Shown here: positions 45,016 through 52,210 of the stretch, one piece after another | How the letters are laid out: each line of letters begins with the position of its first letter | Position numbering within the stretch: position 1 is the stretch's first letter | DNA from: Mycolicibacterium sp. P1-18 | GTDB taxonomy: Bacteria; Actinomycetota; Actinomycetes; Mycobacteriales; Mycobacteriaceae | Assembly (NCBI RefSeq): GCF_008329535.1 | Contig: NZ_NPKR01000004.1 | Location: 496,001 to 560,000 of the forward strand | Length of the DNA: 64,000 nt | Reading direction: 5' to 3' | The notes under the pieces: model-generated | What the model saw: only the letters and a program-made list of their open reading frames with translations | Databases searched by the model: none | Told to the model about the DNA's origin: nothing | Made by a program: the position numbers and the translations under genes

Positions 45016-45579
45016 CTATTCACAGTCGTCACACCTTCCGGTCGTAGGCAAGACCGTGCGGTGTACCGGGCACAACTTCGGCGGCGCTTCTGCCTTCGCC
45101 TTCAATCTCTTGACATCGCGCGCGGCCTTTATGCGTGGCGTCAACATAGGAATTCCGCCGTTGAACGGCAACTCAGCTCCGAAGAACCTGTAGCACTCGA
45201 GACGCGACGCAGCAGCGTGGTCGTCGAGGATGTCGAGCCTGTCAGGACCTTCTGGAACAGGCAAGCCCGATGCCCGGAAGTTCTCGGCGTATCCCTCGCC
45301 TACCGATTGATCGTGTGAGTTAACAACCAGCGATGTCAACGGAGGTAGATTCTGCTCGACGCACATCCAAACGATAGGTCCCAGCAGGCCACCCACCCAG
45401 CGGTACGTAGCGTCATAACCAATGCCGGTCGAAGTCGTCACGTAGTCGCCGAGCTGCTTGTAGGTCATGAAGGCGCCGTAGGTCTGCGCAGTCTGCTTGA
45501 GCTCCTCGAACGCAACTGGGACATACAGCTCCATCGCATTCGCGAGCGAGACCGAGTTGCCGTCTTTGTCGTATGGCAC
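45016..45579 (-). CDS. Hypothetical protein with C-terminal zinc-knuckle-like motif
   Basis: A 187-residue protein of unrecognised family. The N-terminal half is helical (VAFEELKQTAQTYGAFMTYKQLGDYVTTSTG, then WVGGLLGPIVWMCVEQNLPPLTSLVVNS), somewhat like phage or island proteins that follow a helix-turn-helix-like YKQLGDYV. The tail CPVHRTVLPTTGRCDDCE has paired Cys and His suited to one zinc ion. No neighbour shares a strand within 200 bp. Confidence 0.72.
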   Translation of the reverse strand: MPYDKDGNSVSLANAMELYVPVAFEELKQTAQTYGAFMTYKQLGDYVTTSTGIGYDATYRWVGGLLGPIVWMCVEQNLPPLTSLVVNSHDQSVGEGYAENFRASGLPVPEGPDRLDILDDHAAASRLECYRFFGAELPFNGGIPMLTPRIKAARDVKRLKAKAEAPPKLCPVHRTVLPTTGRCDDCE

Positions 45580-45786
45580 GTTGCCAGCTCCCCCTTGTTT
45601 GTTCCCCGGACGACGATGTCACACCCGTGCGCACTGACGTTCAACCGCCGTTTGTTGCGACCCCGTCGACTCGCGCAACCGTGGTCGCGATGCCCTTGCC
45701 CCAAGCACGTCGGGTGAGCGGTGGGTGGACAACTGCCACGGCGGTAGGACCTCGGCGAAGGAGATAGCCCGTAACGTCACCGCCGC

Positions 45787-46239
45787 TTATCGCTGTTCGT
45801 CACCCCGTGATCCTTGGTGTTTCAATGCAACCCGTGCGGCCGCGATGCGCCACCCTTCGTCTTTCATCGGGGTGCCGGAGCGATCAAGCCACCGGCAGCC
45901 GAGGCACGCACCGTGGGCGATCCACTGCACGGACTCGAGCACGATGCCGGGATGACGCGCCGGCCATGCTTCGGCATCCTCGCCATGGACGGCTTCGTAT
46001 TTCATTCGCAACGATTCGCGCTCGTTCCACAACCGTTGGGCAATGCTCGCAACAGTGCTCATGGTCTTGAATCGGATCCATGGCGTCACCTGGCGCGGAG
46101 GAAACAGCACCCGGTGATACGCACCCCAGGTGCTGTCGTTGCTGCGCCCCGGAGACCAGGAGTCGACGAGTTCCCCATCCTTGGGTTGGCCACCGGGGCC
46201 CCAGTGCAACGGTCGTTCAAGGGCGTCGTCGCCGCTCAT
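45787..46239 (-). CDS. Hypothetical protein
   Basis: A 150-residue soluble protein, no known family. It contains WGPGGQPKDGELVDSW, the basic amphipathic segment RLWNERESLRMKYEAVHGEDAEAW and HGACLGCRWLDRSGTPMKDEGWRIAAARVALKHQ, where the CLGC pair and later residues hint at a metal site. Its ATG overlaps the stop of a tiny upstream open frame (46236-46325). Confidence 0.7.
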   Translation of the reverse strand: MSGDDALERPLHWGPGGQPKDGELVDSWSPGRSNDSTWGAYHRVLFPPRQVTPWIRFKTMSTVASIAQRLWNERESLRMKYEAVHGEDAEAWPARHPGIVLESVQWIAHGACLGCRWLDRSGTPMKDEGWRIAAARVALKHQGSRGDEQR

Positions 46240-46325
46240 ACCGGACTCCTTCGGACGGCCTCCGCAAGAAGGCGCTCTTGCCGACGCCGGTTGACGTCCG
46301 CCGCTTCGTCATCCGAGCCACCCAC
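46236..46325 (-). CDS. Possible tiny coupled peptide upstream of 45787-46239
   Basis: A 29-residue frame (GTG start, ending ...QERLLAEAVRRSPV) whose TGA overlaps the next gene's ATG in an ATGA junction. The codon use suits this genome, but no clear Shine-Dalgarno is seen, and the coding frame might begin further upstream. Low confidence. Confidence 0.25.
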   Translation of the reverse strand: MGGSDDEAADVNRRRQERLLAEAVRRSPV

Positions 46326-46446
46326 GAGCGTGGGGTTGGCGCACCGTCCAGTCGGAGCTAGACGACGGTGTCTCGTGAAGCTGGCCCAGAGTAGCGCTGC
46401 GCACTGACAACGGACCGAGTTCGATGTACGACCTGGTTCGAGGGAG

Positions 46447-46674
46447 CTAGAACGGGTTTCCCGCATCGCGTTGGACCACGGCCTGAGCATCCCGAAACGT
46501 TCTCTCCGCGTGGGCGATGACCAGTTTGGCGCCACCGTCAACCTTGCGCGTGATCATCCAGTGCGTTCGGTCGCGAACGACCCGGTATGTCAGCTGCGAG
46601 TCGTCGTGCCAGGTTGTCATGACGTAATCGCCCGCCACGAGCTTGTACCACTTGTCGTGCTTCATGGCGTCCAT
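46447..46674 (-). CDS. Small hypothetical protein
   Basis: A 75-residue protein, MDAMKHDKWYKLVAGDYVMTTW..., with a compact beta-rich pattern (DYVMTTWHDDSQLTYRVVRDRTHWMITRKVDGGAKLVIAHAERTFRDAQAVVQRD). It resembles small single-domain proteins of actinobacterial islands, but no named family. Confidence 0.65.
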   Translation of the reverse strand: MDAMKHDKWYKLVAGDYVMTTWHDDSQLTYRVVRDRTHWMITRKVDGGAKLVIAHAERTFRDAQAVVQRDAGNPF

Positions 46675-46762
46675 GCCGTAGCCCGTCCGTCCGCTCGAAA
46701 AACCCCTAAGCCACTACCGCAATCAATGATGCACCGCGGTGCCGACATTGCGATGCGCGCTG

Positions 46763-47434
46763 TCAGGTCCGCGCGTCATCGTCATCCCGACGTCGGAACA
46801 GTTCAGCGGGCCGCCCCCGGGTCCCCGTGCTCATCGTGCCGGTGGGTTCGAGGTGAGGTGTCATCGCGCGACGGAACCAATCCCGATCCAGTTCCTCGCC
46901 TGCGACGACATCGTGGAGCATTCGCAACTCGCGAAGCGTGAACTCTCCCGCCAGCAGACCCTCGGGATCTGGCCGTTCCGCGTACGAGGAGCGGATGCGC
47001 GCCAACGCCTTCACGATGATCACCCGGTGGTCGTAGATCAACCGACCCGGCGCATCGGCCGGGACGAGGCGGGCTTCCGACTCCCAGCGCGAGGCCACGT
47101 GTTCGGCGGACACCACCGCCCAATGCGCAGCGGAGAGCACCCAGCCGCGATCGTCGCGGAGGGGATCGTCGAAGACCTCCAGCTGATGCGGTGTCACGCC
47201 GTGGACGCCCGCCTTGTCGCGCAGCGACCGCTTGACCGCATCGGCCAGGCGCTCGCCCTCGTGGAGGAAGGTCCCCGGTAGTGCCCACCCAGGCATGCCC
47301 GCGCGCCTTACCTCTAGGACGAGCATTCCCCGATCTGGATCCGGTGACAAAAGCGCAGTGTCAACGGCAATCGACGGCCGAGGGTAGTCCGAGAGGGCTC
47401 GACCAGACTTGTCGCGGAATACGTGGTCGCTCAT
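46763..47434 (-). CDS. NrtR-like Nudix-fold transcriptional regulator
   Basis: A 223-residue protein combining an N-terminal Nudix fold (SIAVDTALLSPDPDRGMLVLEVRRAGMPGWALPGTFLHEGERLADAVKRSLRDKAGV, about residues 21-77) with a C-terminal winged helix (GEFTLRELRMLHDVVAG...FRRAMTPHLEPTG). The Nudix box is degenerate: the expected R-E-x-x-E-E glutamates read R-S-x-x-D-K, so hydrolysis is unlikely, as in NrtR regulators that sense ADP-ribose. It is divergent from an ADP-ribosylglycohydrolase, with two palindromes between, so it probably represses that gene and itself. The name is by fold; NAD genes are not adjacent. Confidence 0.87.
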   Translation of the reverse strand: MSDHVFRDKSGRALSDYPRPSIAVDTALLSPDPDRGMLVLEVRRAGMPGWALPGTFLHEGERLADAVKRSLRDKAGVHGVTPHQLEVFDDPLRDDRGWVLSAAHWAVVSAEHVASRWESEARLVPADAPGRLIYDHRVIIVKALARIRSSYAERPDPEGLLAGEFTLRELRMLHDVVAGEELDRDWFRRAMTPHLEPTGTMSTGTRGRPAELFRRRDDDDART

Positions 47435-47451
47435 GTCGGTTACTGTACTTC

Positions 47452-47475
47452 ACTTAGCGCGATATTGCGCTAAGT
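47452..47475. promoter_or_regulatory. Palindromic operator 1 between the NrtR-like and glycohydrolase genes
   Basis: ACTTAGCGC (47452-47460) and GCGCTAAGT (47467-47475) are perfect 9-bp arms around GATATT, 18 bp from the regulator start. Confidence 0.8.
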
Positions 47476-47477
47476 GC

Positions 47478-47503
47478 GATTTAGAGCTAAATTACTCTAA
47501 ATC
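47478..47503. promoter_or_regulatory. Palindromic operator 2 between the NrtR-like and glycohydrolase genes
   Basis: GATTTAGAG (47478-47486) and CTCTAAATC (47495-47503) are perfect 9-bp arms with an 8-bp spacer, beginning 3 bp after operator 1. A smaller dyad, TTTAG-AG-CTAAA (47480-47491), is nested. It lies 26 bp upstream of the glycohydrolase start. Confidence 0.8.
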
Positions 47504-47528
47504 AAGGATCGAAGGGGAGGGTGTAGCA

Positions 47529-48956
47529 ATGACCTCATTAAATGACCGGGTAGAAGGCGTCCTGCTGGCCACCGCCGCGGGAGATGCACTCGGCGCGCCC
47601 TATGAGTTCCAGCCGCCGCGTGGCCCGGAACTCCCCGTCGAGATGACTGGCGGAGGCCCCTGGGAAGCCGGCGAATGGACTGATGACACTGCAATGGCGA
47701 TCGCCATCGCCGAGGTCGCCGCCATGGGCGCAGACCTGCGCGACGCGAAGGCGCAGGACGCGATCGTCGCTCGGTGGTGCGATTGGATGCGCGGCGCCAA
47801 GGACGTCGGCATCCAGACCCGCCGGGTACTGACCAACGCCGGACGACAGGACGTTTCGGCCGCAAGGACCAGCGCTGAAGCGAAGCGGCTACGCGAAAAG
47901 ACCGGACGTACCGCGGGCAACGGGTCGCTCATGCGCACCGCCCCGGTCGCCCTGGCCTACCTCGACGACGAGGACGGGCTCGTCCAGGCCGCCCGGTCGA
48001 TCAGCGAGCTCACCCACTTCGATCCCGATGCGGGTGATGCGTGCGTGCTCTGGTCCGCGGCGATTCGGCACGCCGTACGCACCGCGGAACTCGACGTCCG
48101 CGTTGGTTTGCGTCACCTTCCGGCCGACCGCCGCGAACTGTGGTCGGCCCGACTGGACGCCGCTGAGTCCTCGCGGCCGTCGGACTTTGCCAACAACGGC
48201 TGGGTGGTTGCGGCTATGCAGGCAGCCTGGTCCGCAATCACCACCACGTCGGCGACCGAGCCGGAAGTCCCTCCTGCCGAGCATCTTCGGCGCGCGCTGG
48301 ACGCCGCAGTCCGAGCTGGAGACGACACCGACACCGTGGCGGCGATCGCCGGCGGACTGCTCGGCGCCGCCTACGGAGCGTCCGCCGTACCGCTGGAGTG
48401 GCGCACTCTCCTGCACGGCTGGCCGAGCCTCCGGGCCCACGACCTGGTCAACCTCGGCACGGCCATCCACCGCAAGGGCAGGCCCGACCCGTTCGACTTC
48501 ACCTACCCCGGTTCTCCGGTCTCCACGGTTGCGGTCCACCCGCATGATTCGAAGGTGATCTTGGGTGGCATCGGCGTGCTGCGCAGTCTGCCCACTGGCG
48601 TCGATGCCGTCGTCTCGCTGTGTCGCATCGCCGACGACGACGTTCGCCACGACATGCCCCACGTCGAGGTACGGCTCATCGATAGGGCCGAGCCCGACGA
48701 GAATCCGCATTTGGACTACGTGCTCCTGGAAGCGGTCCGGGCCGTCGAGCGGCTCCGCGACCAGGGTCGCACGGTGCTGCTGCATTGCGTGGGGGCCTAC
48801 AGCCGCACGCCCACGGTGGCGGCACTCTACGGCGCCCGTCGCCAGGGCATCTGCAGGGATCAGGCGTTGCGTGACGTTCTGGCGGAACTCCCTGGTGCCC
48901 ATCCCAACTCCGCGTTCCGGGCGGCACTCCGTCGCCTGGACGGTTGCGCCAAGTGA
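47529..48956 (+). CDS. ADP-ribosylglycohydrolase fused to dual-specificity-phosphatase-like domain
   Basis: A 475-residue fusion. Residues about 5-315 are an ADP-ribosylglycohydrolase (DraG/ARH) domain: GDALGAPYE, the metal-binding EWTDDTAM (about 49-56) and GDDTDTVAAIAGGLLGAAYG (about 265-283). Residues about 340-470 form a DSP-type phosphatase with LLHCVGAYSRTPTVAA, carrying the CX5R loop at about 419-425 and an upstream Asp-rich loop. It could remove ADP-ribose or ADP-ribose phosphate from a target. ATG 47529 follows ggggaggg. It is divergently controlled by the NrtR-like gene. Confidence 0.92.
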   Translation: MTSLNDRVEGVLLATAAGDALGAPYEFQPPRGPELPVEMTGGGPWEAGEWTDDTAMAIAIAEVAAMGADLRDAKAQDAIVARWCDWMRGAKDVGIQTRRVLTNAGRQDVSAARTSAEAKRLREKTGRTAGNGSLMRTAPVALAYLDDEDGLVQAARSISELTHFDPDAGDACVLWSAAIRHAVRTAELDVRVGLRHLPADRRELWSARLDAAESSRPSDFANNGWVVAAMQAAWSAITTTSATEPEVPPAEHLRRALDAAVRAGDDTDTVAAIAGGLLGAAYGASAVPLEWRTLLHGWPSLRAHDLVNLGTAIHRKGRPDPFDFTYPGSPVSTVAVHPHDSKVILGGIGVLRSLPTGVDAVVSLCRIADDDVRHDMPHVEVRLIDRAEPDENPHLDYVLLEAVRAVERLRDQGRTVLLHCVGAYSRTPTVAALYGARRQGICRDQALRDVLAELPGAHPNSAFRAALRRLDGCAK

Positions 48957-48979
48957 CGTTTGGAAGCGAAAGGCGTTCC

Positions 48980-49093
48980 GTGACGAAGCAATACGACCTC
49001 ACCAGCGAGAGCCCGTTCGTGTGGTACGGGATCGTCGAAGACGTCATCGACAACAGCGTCCGGTTAGACATCGACGTCGCCGAGCAGCCATAA
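48980..49093 (+). CDS. Small protein downstream of the glycohydrolase
   Basis: A 37-residue frame (GTG 48980, TKQYDLTSESPFVWYGIVEDVID...) preceded by an aaagg ribosome site and 23 bp after the glycohydrolase stop. Codon use is consistent with coding. It could be a real co-transcribed small protein or the remnant of a longer gene. No family recognised. Confidence 0.5.
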   Translation: MTKQYDLTSESPFVWYGIVEDVIDNSVRLDIDVAEQP

Positions 49094-49803
49094 CGTTACG
49101 TGGCGGACGTGACACTTCAGCACGCAGTGCCGATCTGGCTGTCTACCGTTTTGGTGGCAGGCAAATTCATTTGCGCGCCAACGTTTTTAGGGGCGAGGTG
49201 CTGGGGCGCCAGCCATACAACACTGTCAAGATCGTGGCGGCGCACACGCTTGGCGTCCTTTTAATGCTGGCCGTCGAGGTGGGTCACGCGGCCGCCAAGG
49301 GAGGCTGACGCGGGTACATTGACGACGATCGCCTGGTGGTACTGCTGGTCATCGTGGCCGCCAGGGTAATGTTCGCGGTCGCCCTCGTACGCCGGACCAA
49401 GAAGCAACTCGCGGCCACCCCGTCGCCTGCGCCCGGCATGGCGAGTAGTGCTCTTGAGGATCGGGCGGGACAGCACAACCCGAGGGCGAAGAACCACCGA
49501 TTGGCCGGACTGGCAGGCATTTTGGATCTGTTGCGCCTCCGGGCGATGTGCCGGCGATCGCGCGTCAGATCACGCTGCGACACCGGGTTCGGCAGTTCGA
49601 CCGGCTGGTGGCGGTAGCAGGCGCGCTGGTGATGCCGTCGCGGCGTTGGAACCATTGGTGGATGCAGCCGAGGATTAGAGCGAGGTTTCGTCATTCAACT
49701 CGCGGCCCTCTGGGCGTTGATCTTGAAGAGCGTGCCGGCAAAGGCAATCTGGCGCCTTGGCCGAACGGCTAGGACTACGGCCTTGGTCTCGACGTACGTA
49801 ACG
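49094..49803. other. 710-bp region without a confident gene, probably decayed coding sequence
   Basis: No open frame here has convincing coding character throughout. Several fragments look gene-like but in different frames: TVKIVAAHTLGVLLMLAVEVGHAAAKGG ending at 49308 (possible 35-residue membrane peptide from GTG 49201); VVLLVIVAARVMFAVALVRRTKKQLAAT from about 49339; and VPAIARQITLRHRVRQFDRLVAVAGAL from about 49548. This suggests a former gene broken by frameshifts. No repeat or tRNA is visible. Confidence 0.45.
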
Positions 49804-50865
49804 TCAGCATTCGACGTCAGGGCCGCTTGAATCGGACTCACTACGCGCGATTTCAGCATCGATGATTTCGTCGATCAACGGCATCTCATTGCCCTCGACG
49901 TCAATGACGTTGGGCGCCCATGAAAGCGGGTCGAGCCCATATTTCTCAGTGAGAAAACGCAATCGGTATGCAGACTGGGCTCGGGAAAAGGTGTTTTGGG
50001 CGAGGCGCGCGTTCAATCCACCGTTGATGATCACACCGGCAACGGGAACGATCTGAGCGAGCTTCTTCTTGGTGAGATTGAAGCCTAGCGAGGTAACAAC
50101 GGTCTGAATGACGTTGACCATCTGGTGCCGCTGAAGCTGCTTCCAGGTGGCTTGCCGCATCATCTCCTGCGTCAAACGCGACAGTGCGGCCAATGACGCG
50201 GCCTTCTCGGCAGCACTGCCGGCCGTCGAATAGCTCAGTACCCCTGATGCGAAGACCTGCTCCTCCGGCTCACGAACGTCGTAGCCGTAGTGGGCGGCTA
50301 CCAACGCGACGATCCGGCCCATACCGACCATCACTGAAGTGATGTCGACGACGACCGCACCCATAGCCACTCCGAGCGTGGTGCCACCGCTGACCGTCGA
50401 AGCCACGGTGGCTCCGGTGACTGCTAGCGATGTCGCCGCGCCCTGGCCAGCCGCCATGGCGATGTACTTCTCCTTGCGTCGAGGGACCGAACGATCGCAC
50501 AACTTGAGATCGAGTTGCCGCACTTCGTCATACGAGGAGACGTTGGCGCCCTCGGAGGCAAACGACCCAAAGATCGTGGCTGGACTAACGGAGTTCAGCC
50601 CTCGCTCAACGAAGGCAGTATGCAATCCGGCCAAAGCCTTCTGCATCGTTGCGTCGACGGCCACCATGGCTTTGTCTGCGCCTGGGACGTGATCGGCTAC
50701 CTCATTCTTCGCCTTGGTTGCTGCGCCCTTCGCGTGTGACTTTGCCGTATCCGCCCATCGGCTGAATCGACCTTGGTCGGAATCCTTGCCCGCGGCCTCA
50801 GCAACGAGCCTCGCCCAAGCGTTCCGTTCGTAGTCGGACATTTCGGAGGAGTCGCTGAACGCCAT
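49804..50865 (-). CDS. EcsC-family protein
   Basis: A 353-residue protein of the EcsC family. It has YERNAWARLVAEAAGKDSD near the start, a glycine/alanine-rich hydrophobic centre (GQGAATSLAVTGATVASTVSGGTTLGVAMGAVVVDITSVMVGMG) and the C-terminal block KKKLAQIVPVAGVIINGGLNARLAQNTFSRAQSAYRLRFLTEKYG typical of EcsC. Function of the family is unclear; several members sit beside defence or export systems. The start is given as ATG 50865; ATG 50913 is possible. It is divergent from the coiled-coil protein at 51030. Confidence 0.85.
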   Translation of the reverse strand: MAFSDSSEMSDYERNAWARLVAEAAGKDSDQGRFSRWADTAKSHAKGAATKAKNEVADHVPGADKAMVAVDATMQKALAGLHTAFVERGLNSVSPATIFGSFASEGANVSSYDEVRQLDLKLCDRSVPRRKEKYIAMAAGQGAATSLAVTGATVASTVSGGTTLGVAMGAVVVDITSVMVGMGRIVALVAAHYGYDVREPEEQVFASGVLSYSTAGSAAEKAASLAALSRLTQEMMRQATWKQLQRHQMVNVIQTVVTSLGFNLTKKKLAQIVPVAGVIINGGLNARLAQNTFSRAQSAYRLRFLTEKYGLDPLSWAPNVIDVEGNEMPLIDEIIDAEIARSESDSSGPDVEC

Positions 50866-51029
50866 GTTCGTGAGGCTACCTACCTGCGCCGACGATCGCG
50901 AGTAACTCGTCATGAGTTGGTCTCGAGCGGGGCTGGACCTTTCGTGACCACAAGCCGACCGGCCGTCTGCCGATCCCCGTCGGTGGCACCCGCTAACATT
51001 CGGGGACGCACTTGGGGAGGGGCGCAGCA

Positions 51030-51986
51030 ATGGATGTCCTGGGAAGAGTGGCGAGGGGGTTGGGTGTCCTACTAATGACACTGCCGACGCCTGTCCTCGT
51101 TGCCGTCGGCATCATCCTCGCATTTCTTGTGCTTGCTGCATCTGGAGCAGGCTTGGCTGCTCGCGTAGCGGAGAGCCGAAAGGAAGTAGAGCGCCGCCGA
51201 GAACAAGAGCGGGCTCGATTGGCACGCGAGCGGTCCGCCGCCGCTAAGCGAGAACGACAAGCCGCCGAGCTGCAGAAAAAGCGTGACGTAGAACGACGGG
51301 CGGCGGCCCTGGCCGCCGCCCAGCGCAGGCTCGAGGAGCAAGGCCGAACGGAAGAAAAGCGGCTCATCGGTAAATACGGGAAGCCTGGCGCTATGGCGGT
51401 CATGAAGGCGAAGTCGAGCGTTCAACTGCTTATGGCCACCGAAGCGGCAAGCACAGGCTGGCTCGGTGACGTTGACTTCGCATCTGACCTTGAAGAGATC
51501 GAGGACCACTTTCGAAGAATCGTGGCGCTTCGCATCATGGTCGCGGAGCTGACCGCGCTACCGAAGCCCAACAGTGACGACCGCAAGATCCTCGCCGATG
51601 CGAAGGCGACGACGTCGCGCTTGGAGCGAAAGGCTGATGAACGTGTGAAGCTCTTGGAGCAATGCGCGTCCGAGGCCCGTCACATCGAAGATTCCCTTCA
51701 GCAAGAACGCGACGATGCGCGGCTGGCGGCAGCACGCGAGAAGCTGCACGGCGATTTGGCCGCCATGATCTACGGAGCCGAGTCAACGGCACCCTCATCA
51801 TCTGAGTCAGGGGCGGACGCAGTGATCGCGCGAGTGCAGGCGTACCGGGAGATCAAAGGTGAGTTGGAGCGCGCCCGCGTCGACGTGAACGCAGTCGACA
51901 GCGATAAGAACGACTCTAGCCATGACTCCTCAGCGAGCGGGATTTCTTCTTCGCTACGCGGAGCCTGGAAGTGGATAACCGAGTGA
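51030..51986 (+). CDS. Membrane-anchored coiled-coil protein
   Basis: A 318-residue protein: one transmembrane segment at about residues 18-42 (PVLVAVGIILAFLVLAASGAGLAA), then a long charged coiled coil (about 45-110, ESRKEVERRREQERARLARERSAAAKRERQAAE), a compact helical domain (GKYGKPGAMAVMKAKSSVQLLMATEAASTGWLGDVDF...), and a second coiled coil with a Ser-rich tail. The start ATG 51030 has ggggagggg 8 bp upstream. No known family. Position between EcsC and the lipase suggests a structural partner at the membrane. Confidence 0.8.
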   Translation: MDVLGRVARGLGVLLMTLPTPVLVAVGIILAFLVLAASGAGLAARVAESRKEVERRREQERARLARERSAAAKRERQAAELQKKRDVERRAAALAAAQRRLEEQGRTEEKRLIGKYGKPGAMAVMKAKSSVQLLMATEAASTGWLGDVDFASDLEEIEDHFRRIVALRIMVAELTALPKPNSDDRKILADAKATTSRLERKADERVKLLEQCASEARHIEDSLQQERDDARLAAAREKLHGDLAAMIYGAESTAPSSSESGADAVIARVQAYREIKGELERARVDVNAVDSDKNDSSHDSSASGISSSLRGAWKWITE

Positions 51987-52210
51987 CCCCTCAGAGTTTT
52001 GCGCGCCAACGTAATCGTCAGACCGGGCGCCTCTCCTTCCACCGCGACTTGGCGATCGAAGTGCGCGGCATCGCGTGGGCGACGCGGGTCGCCGTCACTC
52101 ATCGAGTGTGGGCCGAGGGATCGCAAAGGGTTGACCCCATAGCCGAGCATTGGCAATCCCAGTAACGCGGGGCCTTTTCGGCTTAGAACACTCGATCGAG
52201 GGAGCACAGG

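Noticed and set aside
45814..46407. 197-residue plus-strand frame opposite the hypothetical gene at 45787-46239
   Set aside because: Antisense with poor coding character; the minus-strand frame has better composition and an ATGA coupling.
51971..52165. 64-residue plus-strand frame between the coiled-coil and lipase genes
   Set aside because: Overlaps the end of the coiled-coil gene, lacks a ribosome site and has no conserved feature.
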